Shown here in pieces: positions 30,476 to 42,100 of a DNA stretch of 64,000 bases (the first letter of the stretch is position 1; every line of letters begins with the position of its first letter). The stretch comes from Microplitis mediator (taxonomy: Eukaryota > Arthropoda > Insecta > Hymenoptera > Braconidae): positions 14,013,041 to 14,077,040 of the forward strand of contig NC_079974.1 in NCBI RefSeq assembly GCF_029852145.1. Direction: 5' to 3'. Both the position numbers and the translations under genes were made by a program. Under the pieces are notes generated by a model that saw only the letters and a program-made list of their open reading frames with translations, had not been told where the DNA came from and searched no databases.

Positions 30476-32401
30476 ACACTGTTAAAAATTTTTGTAAAAT
30501 TACAATACATTTACAAAGTAATGGTATGGTAAAAATACAAACCACACTGAGAGAAAAATCTAGTAAATCTAACTATAAAATGACAGTTAAATAGCGCTTT
30601 AACTATTTTTTCGGAGTTACTACAACACCAATAGATAGTTATTATAAATATCTCTAAGTAGTTATGTTAAATATTTTTTAGTTCAATTAACTATATAAAT
30701 AGTTAATGTAACTGATTTTTAAACTTGTATTCAATTAAGAATTTTTAATTTTTTAAACTGAACTTAGGTAGTTAATTCATCTATAACTTTTTCATTAAAG
30801 CAAACAAAAATATTAAGTATCATTACAATGTTTTTTAGTTAATTCAATTAATATTTTTTAGTCAAATCCATTAAATAAATGATTTTTTTTTGTTCAAATA
30901 TACCATTCACATGGTTTTAATTATTAAGTAGAGACTCTATAGAGTTTTGATTAGAATTAATTTTTTTTTGAAAGTTCAAGTTAAATTTTAAAGATAAATT
31001 ATTTATTGAACCATTAATAATAAATATTAATGTTTTGATGTAATATAGGATAAACTATAATACAATCCAACAATGTAATTGTCACTTTGTCAAATGACAG
31101 AGTTGTACTGATGCCGAAATTGTTTTTAACTTTGGAATTTAACAGTTCTGAGATATATATCTTGCCAGGAACACTACACAGCGGCTGGGCGCGATCTCGT
31201 GGCGATCATCGAACTACTCCCGCTACTGCTGTCTGGTACCGGTGACTTTCCTCTCCTCCATACATATGTTTTCTCTCAAGAAATTTTTCTCTTGGTTTAA
31301 GCAATTTTATTTAGATATTAACTCGTGTTTTGAACATTTTAATTTTTTTATGATTATTTGCCTTAAACGCAAAATTTAAACATAAATTACACATATACAC
31401 GCTTGACGGAGGAAAAATTTCTAATTCACACCGCTTAAATTTAATACAATACTTAGTGTAATTTTCACACCACAATTTTTACACAGACATTTACACTACA
31501 CCGAGTCCAATAATATTTTACAGTGTAAAGAAACTAAAATTTGAAAGAGGCATTTAGGTTTTGATAACGTACAAATGAAGAACCTTATTAGCTAAAGGAA
31601 AAACTTTTGTCAGCTATTAATATTGATCCTAGATGTTTTTTAAAATTGTCCGATATTTTGGCGAATTATAACTACATCGAAAAAAGTAAACTCGAATCAA
31701 GTAAAAATGTTCTTGATTCAAGAAAACTTTTTTTTTTAACGATTCGGAACATCAAAATTTTCTTGCACCAAGTAAATAATTATCTTATAATTTTTATCTT
31801 AACTCAAAATTTTTTTTCTCAAGTCAACATATTTTTATGCTTAAATCGAAAATTTTTGTACGACAGTTCGGTTTAAGTATTCCAATTTATCTTAAATAAT
31901 TGATATAAATATGTATTTCTATTTTCAAAATATTTTTAACAACTGAAGTTTTCTAAAAAAATTAAGATAACAAATTTTTTGGAAAACAAAATTCTTTGAA
32001 AAATAACTTTTTTAGAAAAAAATAATTTTGCAAAAGAAAATATGTTTGAGAAAAAGTTTTTGATAAAAACTTTTTGGCGATTTAAAAACATTTATTTACT
32101 CAATCATTAGGTTTTGAAAAAAAATTAAAAATCCATTTCCTGCATTCATTTAACTCAATTACAGTAACTTCAAAATTTTAGTTCCATTAACTAGATTTAT
32201 ATTTATTACAACTATTTTATATTAACTTTAAATCAGCAGTTATAATAAAAACAATTTTTTTTTACATACACTAAAAAAATTAAGTTATAATTAATTTTAA
32301 AATTCATATACTATCAACTAAATTTTTTTATTTAAAACAACAATTTTCGGAGACTGAAAAATTTTAGTTGCTTTAATTAATTTTTTTTTAGTTTGAGCAA
32401 C
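30476..32401. repeat. AT-rich stretch with MITE-like ends
   Basis: ACACTGTTAAAAATTTTTG at 30477 and, in complement, ACACTGTAAAATATTATTG near 31528 suggest one element (about 30477-31528) containing a GC-rich patch at 31160-31260. CACTGAGAGAAAAATCTAG at 30545 resembles the CACGGAGAGAAAAA MITE ends, but no partner was found. 31600-32400 has CAAGAAAA-type motifs like the element at 19834. The frame at 31607-31876 is low complexity and not called. Confidence 0.4.
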
Positions 32402-32403
32402 TA

Positions 32404-33799
32404 CCCAGTAAACACATTGACGTAAATTTGACGTCAGAGTGACGTTACGCTATGTCATCATATACGTAAGATATAAGTCACGAATGAGTCAGGTGTGACT
32501 CATTATTTCCCACTTTTTTACGTAAGATTATGATGTAAAACTAATGACGTATGCATGATGTAAATGTGATGTCTGTGTGACCTTCTATGACGTCAATATG
32601 ACATATGGGTGATGTCAAAATTATCAATTCGGAAAAAAAAATTTGAAAAAGAAAAAAATAAAATGAAATACCGAATTTTTGATTTGATTATTACCGCGCG
32701 AACGCATTGTGAATTCTGAAACAAGATTAGATAACGTTAAATGATGAAAAAATCCTGCGCGTCTGCTGGGTTCGAGCACGGCTCCTCTTGGCTGGTAGTC
32801 CTGAACGTTGCTCACTGGTCCACATCACGAGAGTTCAAATCTCGGGCTTAATTGATGTATTTAAAGTGAAATGCCGGAAAGGACATAGTTACCAAGTTTT
32901 CGTGATGGATTTTTACAAAATTTAAAAAACTCCATCAACTTATGTGAAATTTTATAGAAGCAATATTTGTCGACCTCGATGATAATTGTATAAAATTTCA
33001 TTAAGTTTCATCAAATTTTTTAATTTTTTGTTGTGATGTGAAATTTAAAAAATCTTGAATAAAATTTTGCGAAACATTAAATAATTTCACAAAATCGTAT
33101 GAAATGCAATCGATTGAAAAATTGTGATACTAAACTTTAAAATCATAATAGCAAAAGAGTTCAAACTGTCGTTACATTTTCTTTGTCATCCTAAATGATA
33201 TATTCGATATATCATTTAAAAAAATAAAGTTAATTTTTTTATGCTCACGCTAATGGTTTAATCTAAAACGTCTGAATGATCTATTATCGAGTTTATTGAT
33301 TACTTTGACCCCAAAAATGTTCGACGTTTAGTTGTTATTTTTACACATTTACACATGTTTGAAAATTCATTCTATGATTGTTTTATTTCAATAGATAGAT
33401 GATAAAAAACTATGACTCGGACATTACATCAGCATTGCGTGAAATACTGACTTGTCACTGATGTAAAGATATGATTTAAGAGTGACATCCACATTACGTA
33501 TAACCGTGACTTTGCTACTGACATAAATGTATGATTTTAAAATTACGTCATTATAATATACGGATAATGACTTTATTACTACATAACAATGTGATGTAGA
33601 TTCTATGTCAAACGTACTTAATACATAAGTCATAACTGTGACATAGTACAAGAGTCATGCTTACATCAATATGATGTCACAAGCTTTACATCATATTGAA
33701 GTCATGTAGAACGTCAGATTGACATCAAATTTACATCAGATGTCGTGACATTGCTATGACCTACGTATGACGTCAAAATAAGGTCATGTGTTCACTGGG
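32404..33799. mobile_element. CCCAGTGAACACA MITE, copy 1
   Basis: The ends are CCCAGTAAACACATTGACG and, in complement, CCCAGTGAACACATGACC, with TA at 32402-32403 and 33800-33801. The arms are dense in TGACGTCA, TTACGTAA and TGAGTCA-like words spaced about 10-12 bp. The core holds a tRNA-like segment (32760-32845). The frame at 32624-32815 (-) is conserved in copies 2 and 3 only because the tRNA-like core is conserved. Copy 1 is inverted with respect to copies 2 and 3. Confidence 0.88.
32760..32845 (-). pseudogene. tRNA-like core, readable on both strands
   Basis: On the minus strand GTGGACCAGTGAGCAACG (A-box-like) and GTGCTCGAACCCAGC (B-box) are about 40 bp apart. On the plus strand TTGGCTGGTAGTCC (A-box-like) precedes GAGAGTTCAAATCTC (B-box and T-arm). 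The same sequence therefore resembles a tRNA in both directions. Neither has a sound acceptor stem. Confidence 0.5.
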
Positions 33800-33842
33800 T
33801 AAATCTGATCTGATTTCATTGATATGAAACTTATAAATATTT

Positions 33843-33888
<46 letters not shown>

Positions 33889-33896
33889 ATATATAA
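33843..33896. repeat. AT dinucleotide microsatellite
   Basis: An almost pure TA run. Together with 35231-35280 it lies outside GATTAAAAGAAACGAT and its complement near 35200, so copy 2 of the MITE sits within an older palindromic unit. Confidence 0.85.
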
Positions 33897-33947
33897 CCAG
33901 ATTAAAAGAAACGATGCGAAACGATTTGCAATGTTAAATGCATATAA

Positions 33948-35128
33948 CCCAGTGAACACATGACCTTATTTTGACGTCATACGTAAGTCATAGCAGCATA
34001 GCTTTTATGTCAGTAGCAAAGTCACGGTTATACGTAATATTGGATGTCACTCTTAAATCATATCTTTACATCAGTTACAAGTCAGTATTTTACGCAATGC
34101 TGATGTAATTTCCGAGTCATAGTTTTTTATCATTTATTTATTGAAATAAAACAATCATAGAATGAATTTTCAAATATGTGTAAATGTGTAAAAATAACAA
34201 CTAAACGTCAAACATTTTTGGGGTCAAAGTAATCGATAAACTCGATAATAGATCATTCAGACGTTTTAGATTAAAACATTAGCGAGAGCTTAAAAAAATT
34301 AACTTTACTTTTTTAAATGGTATATCGAAAATATCATTTAGGATGACAAAGAAAATGTAACGACAGTTTGAACTCTTTTGCTATTATGATTTTAAAGTTT
34401 AGTATCACAATTTTTCAATCGATTAAATTTCATACGATTTTGTGAAATTATTTAATGTTTCGCAAAATTTTATATAAGATTTTTTAAATTTCACATCACA
34501 ACAAAAGATTGAAAAAATTTGATGAAACTTGATGAAATTTTATACAATTATCATTAAGGCCGAAAATATTGCTTCTATAAAATTTCACATAAGTTGATGG
34601 AGTTTTTTAAATTTTGTAAAAATCCATCACGAAAACTTGTTAACTATGTCCTTTCCGGCATTTCACTCTAAATACATCAATTAAGCACGAGATTTGAACT
34701 CTCGTGATGTGGACCAGTGAGCAACGTTCAGAACTACCAGCCAAGAGGAGTTGTGTTCGAACCCAGCAGACGCCCAGGATTTTTTCATCATTTAACGTTA
34801 TCTAATCTTGTTTCAAAATTCACAATGCGATCACGCAGTAATAATCAAATCCAAAATTCGGTATTTCATTTTATTTTTTTCTTTTTCAAAATATTTTTTC
34901 CGAATTGATAATTTTGACATCACCCATATGTCATATTGACGTCATAGAAGGTCACACAGACATCACATTTACATCATGCATACGTCATTAGTTTTACATC
35001 ATAATCTTACGTAAAATAGTGTGAAATAATGAGTCACACCTGATTCACTCGTGACTTATATCTTACGTAAATAATAACATAGCGTAACGTCACTCTGACG
35101 TCAAATTTACGTCAATGTGTTTACTGGG
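33948..35128. mobile_element. CCCAGTGAACACA MITE, copy 2
   Basis: It begins CCCAGTGAACACATGACC and ends with the complement of CCCAGTAAACACATTGACG. It is about 215 bp shorter than copies 1 and 3 because part of the left arm is deleted near 33985. The right flank has TA; the left flank reads ATAA, so the duplication is damaged. The tRNA-like core lies at 34704-34770 (+), with B-box GTGTTCGAACCCAGC. Confidence 0.85.
34704..34770 (+). pseudogene. tRNA-like core of MITE copy 2
   Basis: GTGGACCAGTGAGCAACG and GTGTTCGAACCCAGC correspond to A- and B-boxes. Upstream GATTTGAACTCTCGTGA is the complement of a second B-box for the opposite strand. The following tail, CAGGATTTTTTCATC, is shared with the module at 7241. 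Confidence 0.5.
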
Positions 35129-35230
35129 TATGAAGGGCGATTCAAAAGTATTCAATGTATTCAAAAGCATTAAAAAGTATTTAAAATTTTTTTTTTTCTA
35201 ATCGTTTCAATCGTTTCTTTTAATAAGGGT

Positions 35231-35280
35231 ATATATATATATATGTATATCTATATATATATATATATAAATATATATAT
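35231..35280. repeat. AT microsatellite, insertion site of the Gypsy element (left side)
   Basis: A TA-rich run directly abuts the LTR at 35281; the run resumes at 47329 beyond the other LTR, so the retrotransposon landed in one microsatellite. Confidence 0.8.
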
Positions 35281-37120
35281 TATAACGCAAAAATTATACG
35301 CTAATCTTTGCGCTACAACTTCGTTCTCTGTCCTTAGCCTCCAGTCTCGATACTAATAGGGCGCCAGGTAATTTTTATCACTGGAATCACCAAACCAGTA
35401 AATTACGAAAATTTTTTAATAATTTTTGATCTGTGGAATTATTTCCTAAACCACGCATAAATGAGGTGGATAATTTTTGATCTGTGGAATTATCACCAAA
35501 ACCACGCAGAAATAAAAACTTAAACTTAGCAAAACAAGACAGAGACTGGAGCACTAAAAACAGAGTTACGGTATGCCGTGGTGTCGCTCAGTGTGTAGGT
35601 TTATGGAGAGAGGGAGTGGTCCGGGTTAAATCATCCCAAACTCGTGTAAATTATTAAATGATTTGCAATTTTTATTTAACAATAAAATAAATCAAATACT
35701 AGAACATAATACAAATAACCTTACTCTCTATAACAAAATACTGAATCCGGAAAACACAACGATCCGGTAAATCCGGACGGCAACTTGGCATCTAAATGAT
35801 GCGCGTCAAAACCTTATAACTAAATTAATTAAAATAATTAATTAAAAATAAATTAAATAACTGGAGCCAGCCGATACTCAGATAGCATTCGGTGAACGGG
35901 AACCATAATCCAAATTCATTACTCTAGATATTTCCTTTAGCAAAATCGTACGACTAACGTACCTGAATCTCATTTTGACGTTAATTAGGCAATAATTACC
36001 TTACTGACTAACATATTCTCTATAATTATTTTATAAAAAAAATAATATTAACGATAGATCGCGAACATGACTCTAAACTGTAACTACTTTCTCATAATTT
36101 TCACAGATCTTACATCTTTTCTTTAACTAAAACCGCAGCATAATAACTCAAGATTCTAACTCGAACTCGATTAATTATTTATAATAATTACCTCATACCT
36201 GATTACTGATGAATAAAATATCAAGTAACGTCTCACACTCTTTAAAATAATACTCCTGTAGCAATAACTCCAACCTGTAGCTTTCTGAAGCATCACTCCT
36301 GACACGTCTGCTCGCTTCGAGCGACCAGAGTCGAATCCCATACTGTACTCCCCAAACCAAAAACATCATCGCCATCTATACCGGCTCTCTATACTTTACT
36401 CCATAACTCCAACTCGATATTGAGTATGGATATCCCAATGTGTGCGCTCTCCTGGACTTGGCTTCGGTGAGATCGCAGACTAAAATTCTTAAATTTAAGT
36501 GACCAACGGTTACCCTCAGCAGCACACTGGTCAAAGCTGTCCACTGAGGCCTACCAACAAAACCCAAAACTCCAAAAATGACCAGAAATAGCGGCTTCCA
36601 CAGCGATAGTGGTCACTGAACCATCGCTGAGTCCTGCCAATCATAATAACAATAACCTGATCTCATATTCCTAATCCATAGTCCTTATTTTGGAGCGCTA
36701 GCATTTCAGCTAGACCTCTGCGCTCCACATGGAAGTCTCATAGGGTCAGGCAAGTATCCTGACATCAGATACAACCGGGTGGCAATTACTTGAGCCCCAT
36801 TCCACGGTTGCTCCGACTTTTCCACACACTCAATAAACCAAAAACTGAAAATTCCAAAACTCAAACTTTATCTTTTACCAGACTCTAATCTCAACCCATA
36901 TTCCACAATAAATTTTTCATATAAATTTTCTGTAGCCCAACGTTACTCCATATTTTATTCTTAGACTATATTTCGATCACCAAAAAAAACTGTATAAAAA
37001 TCGCAATTTACTGTAGCTAAATTCTGAATCTTGAGTTACCATGCTCGGTTATGCCCCAAAATCAGTTGGTGCTTGTGACGTCAACTCAATCCAAGCCTCG
37101 TCCAAAAAAATAACGTCACA
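35281..37120 (-). repeat. 3' LTR of the Gypsy element
   Basis: 1840 bp; every position maps to 45489-47328 with a constant offset of 10208, and I saw no difference in the stretches compared. In element orientation it opens TGTGACGTTATTTTTTTGG and ends GCGTTATA. The ending is not CA; one or two bases at each edge are ambiguous. The frames at 36193-36375 and 36376-36567 are identical in the other LTR and have no recognisable product. Confidence 0.93.
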
Positions 37121-37136
37121 ACTCGCCTCTCCCTCG
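37121..37136 (-). promoter_or_regulatory. Polypurine tract
   Basis: In element orientation GAGGGAGAGGCGAG stands directly before the 3' LTR. This is the expected plus-strand primer for reverse transcription. Confidence 0.75.
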
Positions 37137-37752
37137 GGAAGGTTTCTTGATACACTGGAACCTCCTTCTCTTGGATCTTGACCATCATCTTATCTCCAGT
37201 ACTCGTCCGACACCTGTTTCAACCATACCGCTATCACTGATGACCTGAAACGTACTGTAACACTCGTCTCCCTGTCCTTGAGCTAAATATTTCTAGTAAT
37301 TAGATTTTTATTGAATGAGCTGTAACCGTTATTATCAATAAACTCTGTAGTTGTCTAAGTCCGTGAGTACCCGTCACTTTATTAGATCTTTATTTAATGA
37401 GCTGTAACCGTTATTATTAATAAACTCTGTAACTTAAATCTTCTGAGACCTAACTGTATGTACGACGCTGTACGAGGTACCTGTTTTATAATTTTTTTTT
37501 TTTTCTGTATTCGGCTAAACTGTAACATACGCCATTCTCTGTAATGAAATGTTATTTAGGGGTTGTAAATAAATAATTTAAATATTGGCTGAAAACTGGA
37601 ACAAAACTTTATTATTATCAACAGTACAGTTAATATTTAATTCATGAAATAAATACTGGTTATGTATTAACTCTACTGTCTAATACTGTATCCGTTCGAG
37701 GTTGGTTCCCAGGGAATTCCCCATCTTTGTACTGTATCCAGGGTGCTCCTTT

Positions 37753-39012
37753 TTACTGCTGTCCCCCTGTACGCCGTTGGTCTTGGCGTCTCATCTTTCT
37801 CAGCTTCTCTCTGGGGATGTTACCTCCATATTCTCGCTGATATGGACCCATAGCCTTCCAGGCTTCCCCACAATGTGGACATGTACGAGCGGTCTTCCCT
37901 GCTCTCCCACACATCTGACAGAAGGGCTGTTGTCGAGCTTCTGGGCATTTGCTGTATGGATGCCCCTCTCGATGGCAGTTCCAGCATTTTCTGGGCTCCC
38001 CACGCCAAGTGAACGGTCTCTCCTTCTCCGGAGCTCCTGCTGCTGCTGATAGTAGTGGAGTGGCGTGGCTGTCTCCTTGTTGTCGGGCTTTCTGTATCCG
38101 TTCCTGGACTGATGGCCGATGTCCCGGACTTGGTTGTCCTGTGACTGCAGGCCCAGGCTCTTCGTTCCCTGTCTTTCGGGAGCGATACGTACTTGGTGGT
38201 ACTGTTGACGGTTTCTCCATGGTTTTAGTTGGCTCTGATCCTCTAGCGTTTCCCACAGGTGTTGAACTCGCTCCAGACTTCTCCCCTGACTGCTCCCAGT
38301 TGGGTCTGCGGATGGGCATCCACCTTGATGGTTTGGGGGTGGTGCCCGTTGGTCCTGGGACTGAGTCATTGCTTGACGACACATCTGGGTTAAGTATTAT
38401 CTCCACACCTTCCATGGGGATTGGTGAACTTCCCCTGACTTCGGGTTCGGTTTGCGTTGCTGCGTCAGACCTGGCCGGTTCAGCTTGACACCCTACGTCC
38501 TCGCTTCTTCCGACATCACGAATGTCACCTCCGGATCGCCGGAAGCGATGGTCGGCCAACTCCTGAAGGGGACATCTCGATTCTCCCCGATGACTCATCC
38601 GGAGTGCCATGTGACCCAGCGCTTTGAACAGTCCTGGTTTATAATAATCCAGCCATCTGAGGTGCTTTGCATATGGTCGAATGGGATCCCAGAGCCAGTC
38701 TTCGCTTAACTTCGCCGGGAGTTCTCCCGGTAAGCCATCATACAGGCTGTCCGTCTCCTCTTCCTCTCCACTAGATAATGACTCATATTCTGTCCTGAAA
38801 CCTGGATCCGCCTGCTGGTCCTGCAGTTCATTTTCAGAGGAGGCTGGCGGCAAACTTTCTCCATCAGTCATCCCTGTACCCACATCTGCTCCTGTTTCTC
38901 CACCGTCATCTGCTGATAGATCGATGAGCAGGAACTCCTCGAACTCGTCCATCGCCTTCTCAGCGCTGCTCTTCGGTTCTGACATTCCAGGGAATGGCTT
39001 CTTCCCCAACAA
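37753..39012 (-). CDS. Gypsy third ORF: acidic protein with Gag-like zinc module
   Basis: 419 residues, starting 114 bases after the pol stop, in the position where errantiviruses keep env. No signal peptide, membrane segment or fusion motif is visible. The N-terminal 20-95 are acidic and Ser-rich; 104-135 hold WLWDPIRPYAKHLRW and YYKPGLF; 180-330 are Pro/Ser-rich and disordered. The C-terminus has a CCHC knuckle (C343, C346, H351, C356) and then a four-Cys unit CX2CX9CX2C (C365, C368, C378, C381), ending in a basic tail. Gag ends in the same paired arrangement with matching spacing, so this looks like a duplicated nucleocapsid module joined to a new N-terminus. It is probably a nucleic-acid-binding accessory protein. 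Expression would need reinitiation or a spliced mRNA. Confidence 0.8.
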   Translation of the reverse strand: MLGKKPFPGMSEPKSSAEKAMDEFEEFLLIDLSADDGGETGADVGTGMTDGESLPPASSENELQDQQADPGFRTEYESLSSGEEEETDSLYDGLPGELPAKLSEDWLWDPIRPYAKHLRWLDYYKPGLFKALGHMALRMSHRGESRCPLQELADHRFRRSGGDIRDVGRSEDVGCQAEPARSDAATQTEPEVRGSSPIPMEGVEIILNPDVSSSNDSVPGPTGTTPKPSRWMPIRRPNWEQSGEKSGASSTPVGNARGSEPTKTMEKPSTVPPSTYRSRKTGNEEPGPAVTGQPSPGHRPSVQERIQKARQQGDSHATPLLSAAAGAPEKERPFTWRGEPRKCWNCHREGHPYSKCPEARQQPFCQMCGRAGKTARTCPHCGEAWKAMGPYQREYGGNIPREKLRKMRRQDQRRTGGQQ

Positions 39013-39126
39013 AAATCTGTAACATATAATTATTAGACTGTAACTTCACTGTAACTAGTAGACCACCTTTCGTTTTAAGCAGACAGTATCTAGTTAAGAA
39101 AGATCAGAAGAAAGAAAATGAATGGT

Positions 39127-42100
39127 TTAGTTCGCATGCAGATAAGGCTTAAGATGCTGGATCGTAAATTTTCCGATCACTTTGTCTGTCAGGTCGCTCA
39201 ACTCATACATTGTACTTGAGATTTTCCTGGAGATCCTGAAAGGACCGTGAAATCGATCTGCCAATTTAGCTGACACATTCTTCGGACCGCTGGATAAGGA
39301 AAATTGTTTTTTCCATACTAGGTCCCCTCTTTGAAATTCCCGATCTCGATGTTTTTGATTGTAGTAATGTGCTTGTTTCTGGAATGCTGTGTCCAACGCG
39401 TGGACGATACTTTTTCTCAATTGGTCCAGTTGTCTCATTCTTGTTTGCCACTCCAGTATTGGGCGGTGTACCAGTTCTGGATCTTCGTCTCGTAGTGGAT
39501 CTGTACCCGTCAGCTCTCTTCCGAGATTCAAGAAAGCTGGGCTAGCTTGAACGGAACTATGGAACGCTGTATTGTGGGCAAATCGGAACTGTGTGATATG
39601 CTGGTCCCACTCGCGATGATTATCGTTGATAAAGGCGGTCATCATTGTCTTCAGTACCCGATTTACGCGTTCAACTGGATCTGCCTGTGGGTGGTAGGGT
39701 GGTGTCGTCATGTGACGAAGCCCTACCCGGTCTACCAGCGACCTGATATCCTTATTAACAAATTCTGTACCATTGTCCGTCAGGAGGACTTGTGGTTTGC
39801 CCCATCTCCAAATGACGAGATCTTCTAGAGCTTCACTAATATTTGCGCCTGTAGCCCGTCTTAGTGGTCGTACCTCGATCCACTTTGTATACAAATCCTG
39901 TATCACGAGTAAATACGCAAAGCCTTTTAAACTCTTTGGTAGTGGTCCCATGATGTCGGCAGCGATTATCGACCACGGTTCCTCGACTTTCTTCTTCCCC
40001 ATAAAGCCAGTTGGTGGTGCTTGTTCTACTTTTGTCCGCTGGCATACTTGGCAATATCTCACGTATTTAACTACATCCTGGAACATATTTGGCCAGTAGT
40101 AATTAATGGCCACACGCCTAAAAGTCTTGTCGACCCCTAAATGACCGGCTTCCGGTGTCGAGTGACATTCTGTCATGGCCCTCTGGTGAAATCTCTTTCT
40201 CAGAACTAACTTCCAGGCGTTCAAGTCTTCCAACTCTGCATCGATAAGATTCGCGGGCTTATGAAAATATAACCTCTCGTCTTCGCTACGCCAGTTTGGA
40301 AATCTAGCTGGTGCTCGCTGGACTTCTCTCAATCTCCTGTCATACCAGCGGTCTATATCCTCCTCTATTACTCCTAAAACTTCGTCTGGGTTCTCTGGAA
40401 TCCTCGATAGCGCATCTGGTACGTGGTGTAAAGCACCTTTACGGTGTATAATCGTAAATTGATACTCCATTAGTTCTAGAGCCCATCTTGCAAGCCTACC
40501 CGTCGGATTCTTCAGATTATGTAACCAGCGTAGACTGCTATGATCTGTAATCACTGTGAATTGATAGCCTTCCAAGTAACACCGGAATTTGCGAATGGAC
40601 CAAATAACGGCGAGGCACTCCTGTTCAGTGACGGTGTATTTCCGTTCAGCGTCAGTTAGTGAGCGGCTAGCGTATGCGATGACGCGTTCCCGGTTGTCCA
40701 TAATCTGGGTCAAGGCGGCCCCCAATCCTACTGAACTCGCATCTGTTTGTAATGTAAACTGTAACTTAAAATCTGGACATGCCAGGACTGGAGCGGAGGT
40801 GAGGTGTCTCTTCAGGGTAGTCATGGCTATCTCCTGTTCTGTATTCCATTCCCAGAGCTGTTTCTTTTTCAGCAACTTAGTGAGTGGTGCGGCGATGGTA
40901 GCGAAATCGGGAATGAATCGTCGGTACCACGACGCCATCCCCAAAAACCTTCTCAGCTGTTTGATGTTGCGAGGTGCTGGAAACTCTCGAACTGCTGAAG
41001 TCTTCTCTGGGTCAATTTGTAACCCCTCGGAGTTGACTATAAATCCTAGGTAGCGGACTTCCGAGCAACAGAATTCACTTTTTTCTCGGTTAATTGTTAG
41101 ACCAGCCTCCAGTAACTTTAGCAAAACTTTCTGTAGCCATTTTAGATGTTCCTCGTATGTCTCCGTCACGATAATAATATCGTCAAGATATACGAATACA
41201 TACGGGTACATCTCGGGACTGACCAGCCGGTCAATCATGCGCTGAAACGTAGCTGGAGCATTAGTCAGGCCAAAAGGCATTCTTTTAAACTGGAACAGTC
41301 CGCGACCGGGTACTACAAAAGCCGTTTTTGGTTTTGCTCGTTCGGTGAGTGGTATCTGAAAATAAGCTTGACTTAAATCAAGGGTGGTAATATATCTCGC
41401 TCGTCTTAGCTGATCCAGTATGGCTGTCATGTTTGGTATCGGGTATGCGTCTTTTATCGTGACTGCGTTTAACCTCCGATAGTCGATACAGAAACGCCAC
41501 TTCCCGTTCGGCTTCCGCACCATAACTACTGGACTTGACCACTCACTATGTGACACTTCGATGATGTCCTCATCCAGCATCTTGTCCACTTCTTTCCAGA
41601 TGATTTCCAGCAGTATTGGGGTCACATTATACGGCTTCTGCTTTACTGGTGGATTATCCCCTACATCGATGTCGTGCTCGGCCAACCTGGTTACTCCGAT
41701 CGTCCCAGATGGTGGTATGATTTTATCTAGGAATTTCTGTAACTTCTCTTTCTGATCTGTTGTGAGGGTCTGAATTCCACAACAGATGGTTGCACACGAT
41801 GAATTCACCCCCTCAGTAAACTGGAACTTATCTTCTGGTTGTGTGCGGATATACCAACTATTAACTGAGAAGTCAATGACCATCTCACAGCTCTTGAGGA
41901 AGTCAAGGCCTAGTATGCACGGTTGTGATAATGATGGCATCCAGAACAGTTGTACTGTAACAAAAATTTTCTGTAACTGAACCCTCGCGACTGTGATTTT
42001 TCGCACCCGTTGCACGTCGCCATTCGCGAGTATTACTCGGCGTGTTGACTCTGTATTGACTGGCAGTCCTAGTCGGGTGACTAAGTCGATTCCCTCCAAT

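Noticed and set aside
32624..32815. Frame conserved at 32624-32815, 34717-34908 and 52287-52508
   Set aside because: Conservation follows from the conserved tRNA-like core of a three-copy MITE; the frame ends in low-complexity sequence and has no plausible domain.
36193..36567. Short minus-strand frames in the Gypsy LTR (repeated at 46401-46775)
   Set aside because: Identity is due to LTR duplication; no domain, and LTRs are normally non-coding.
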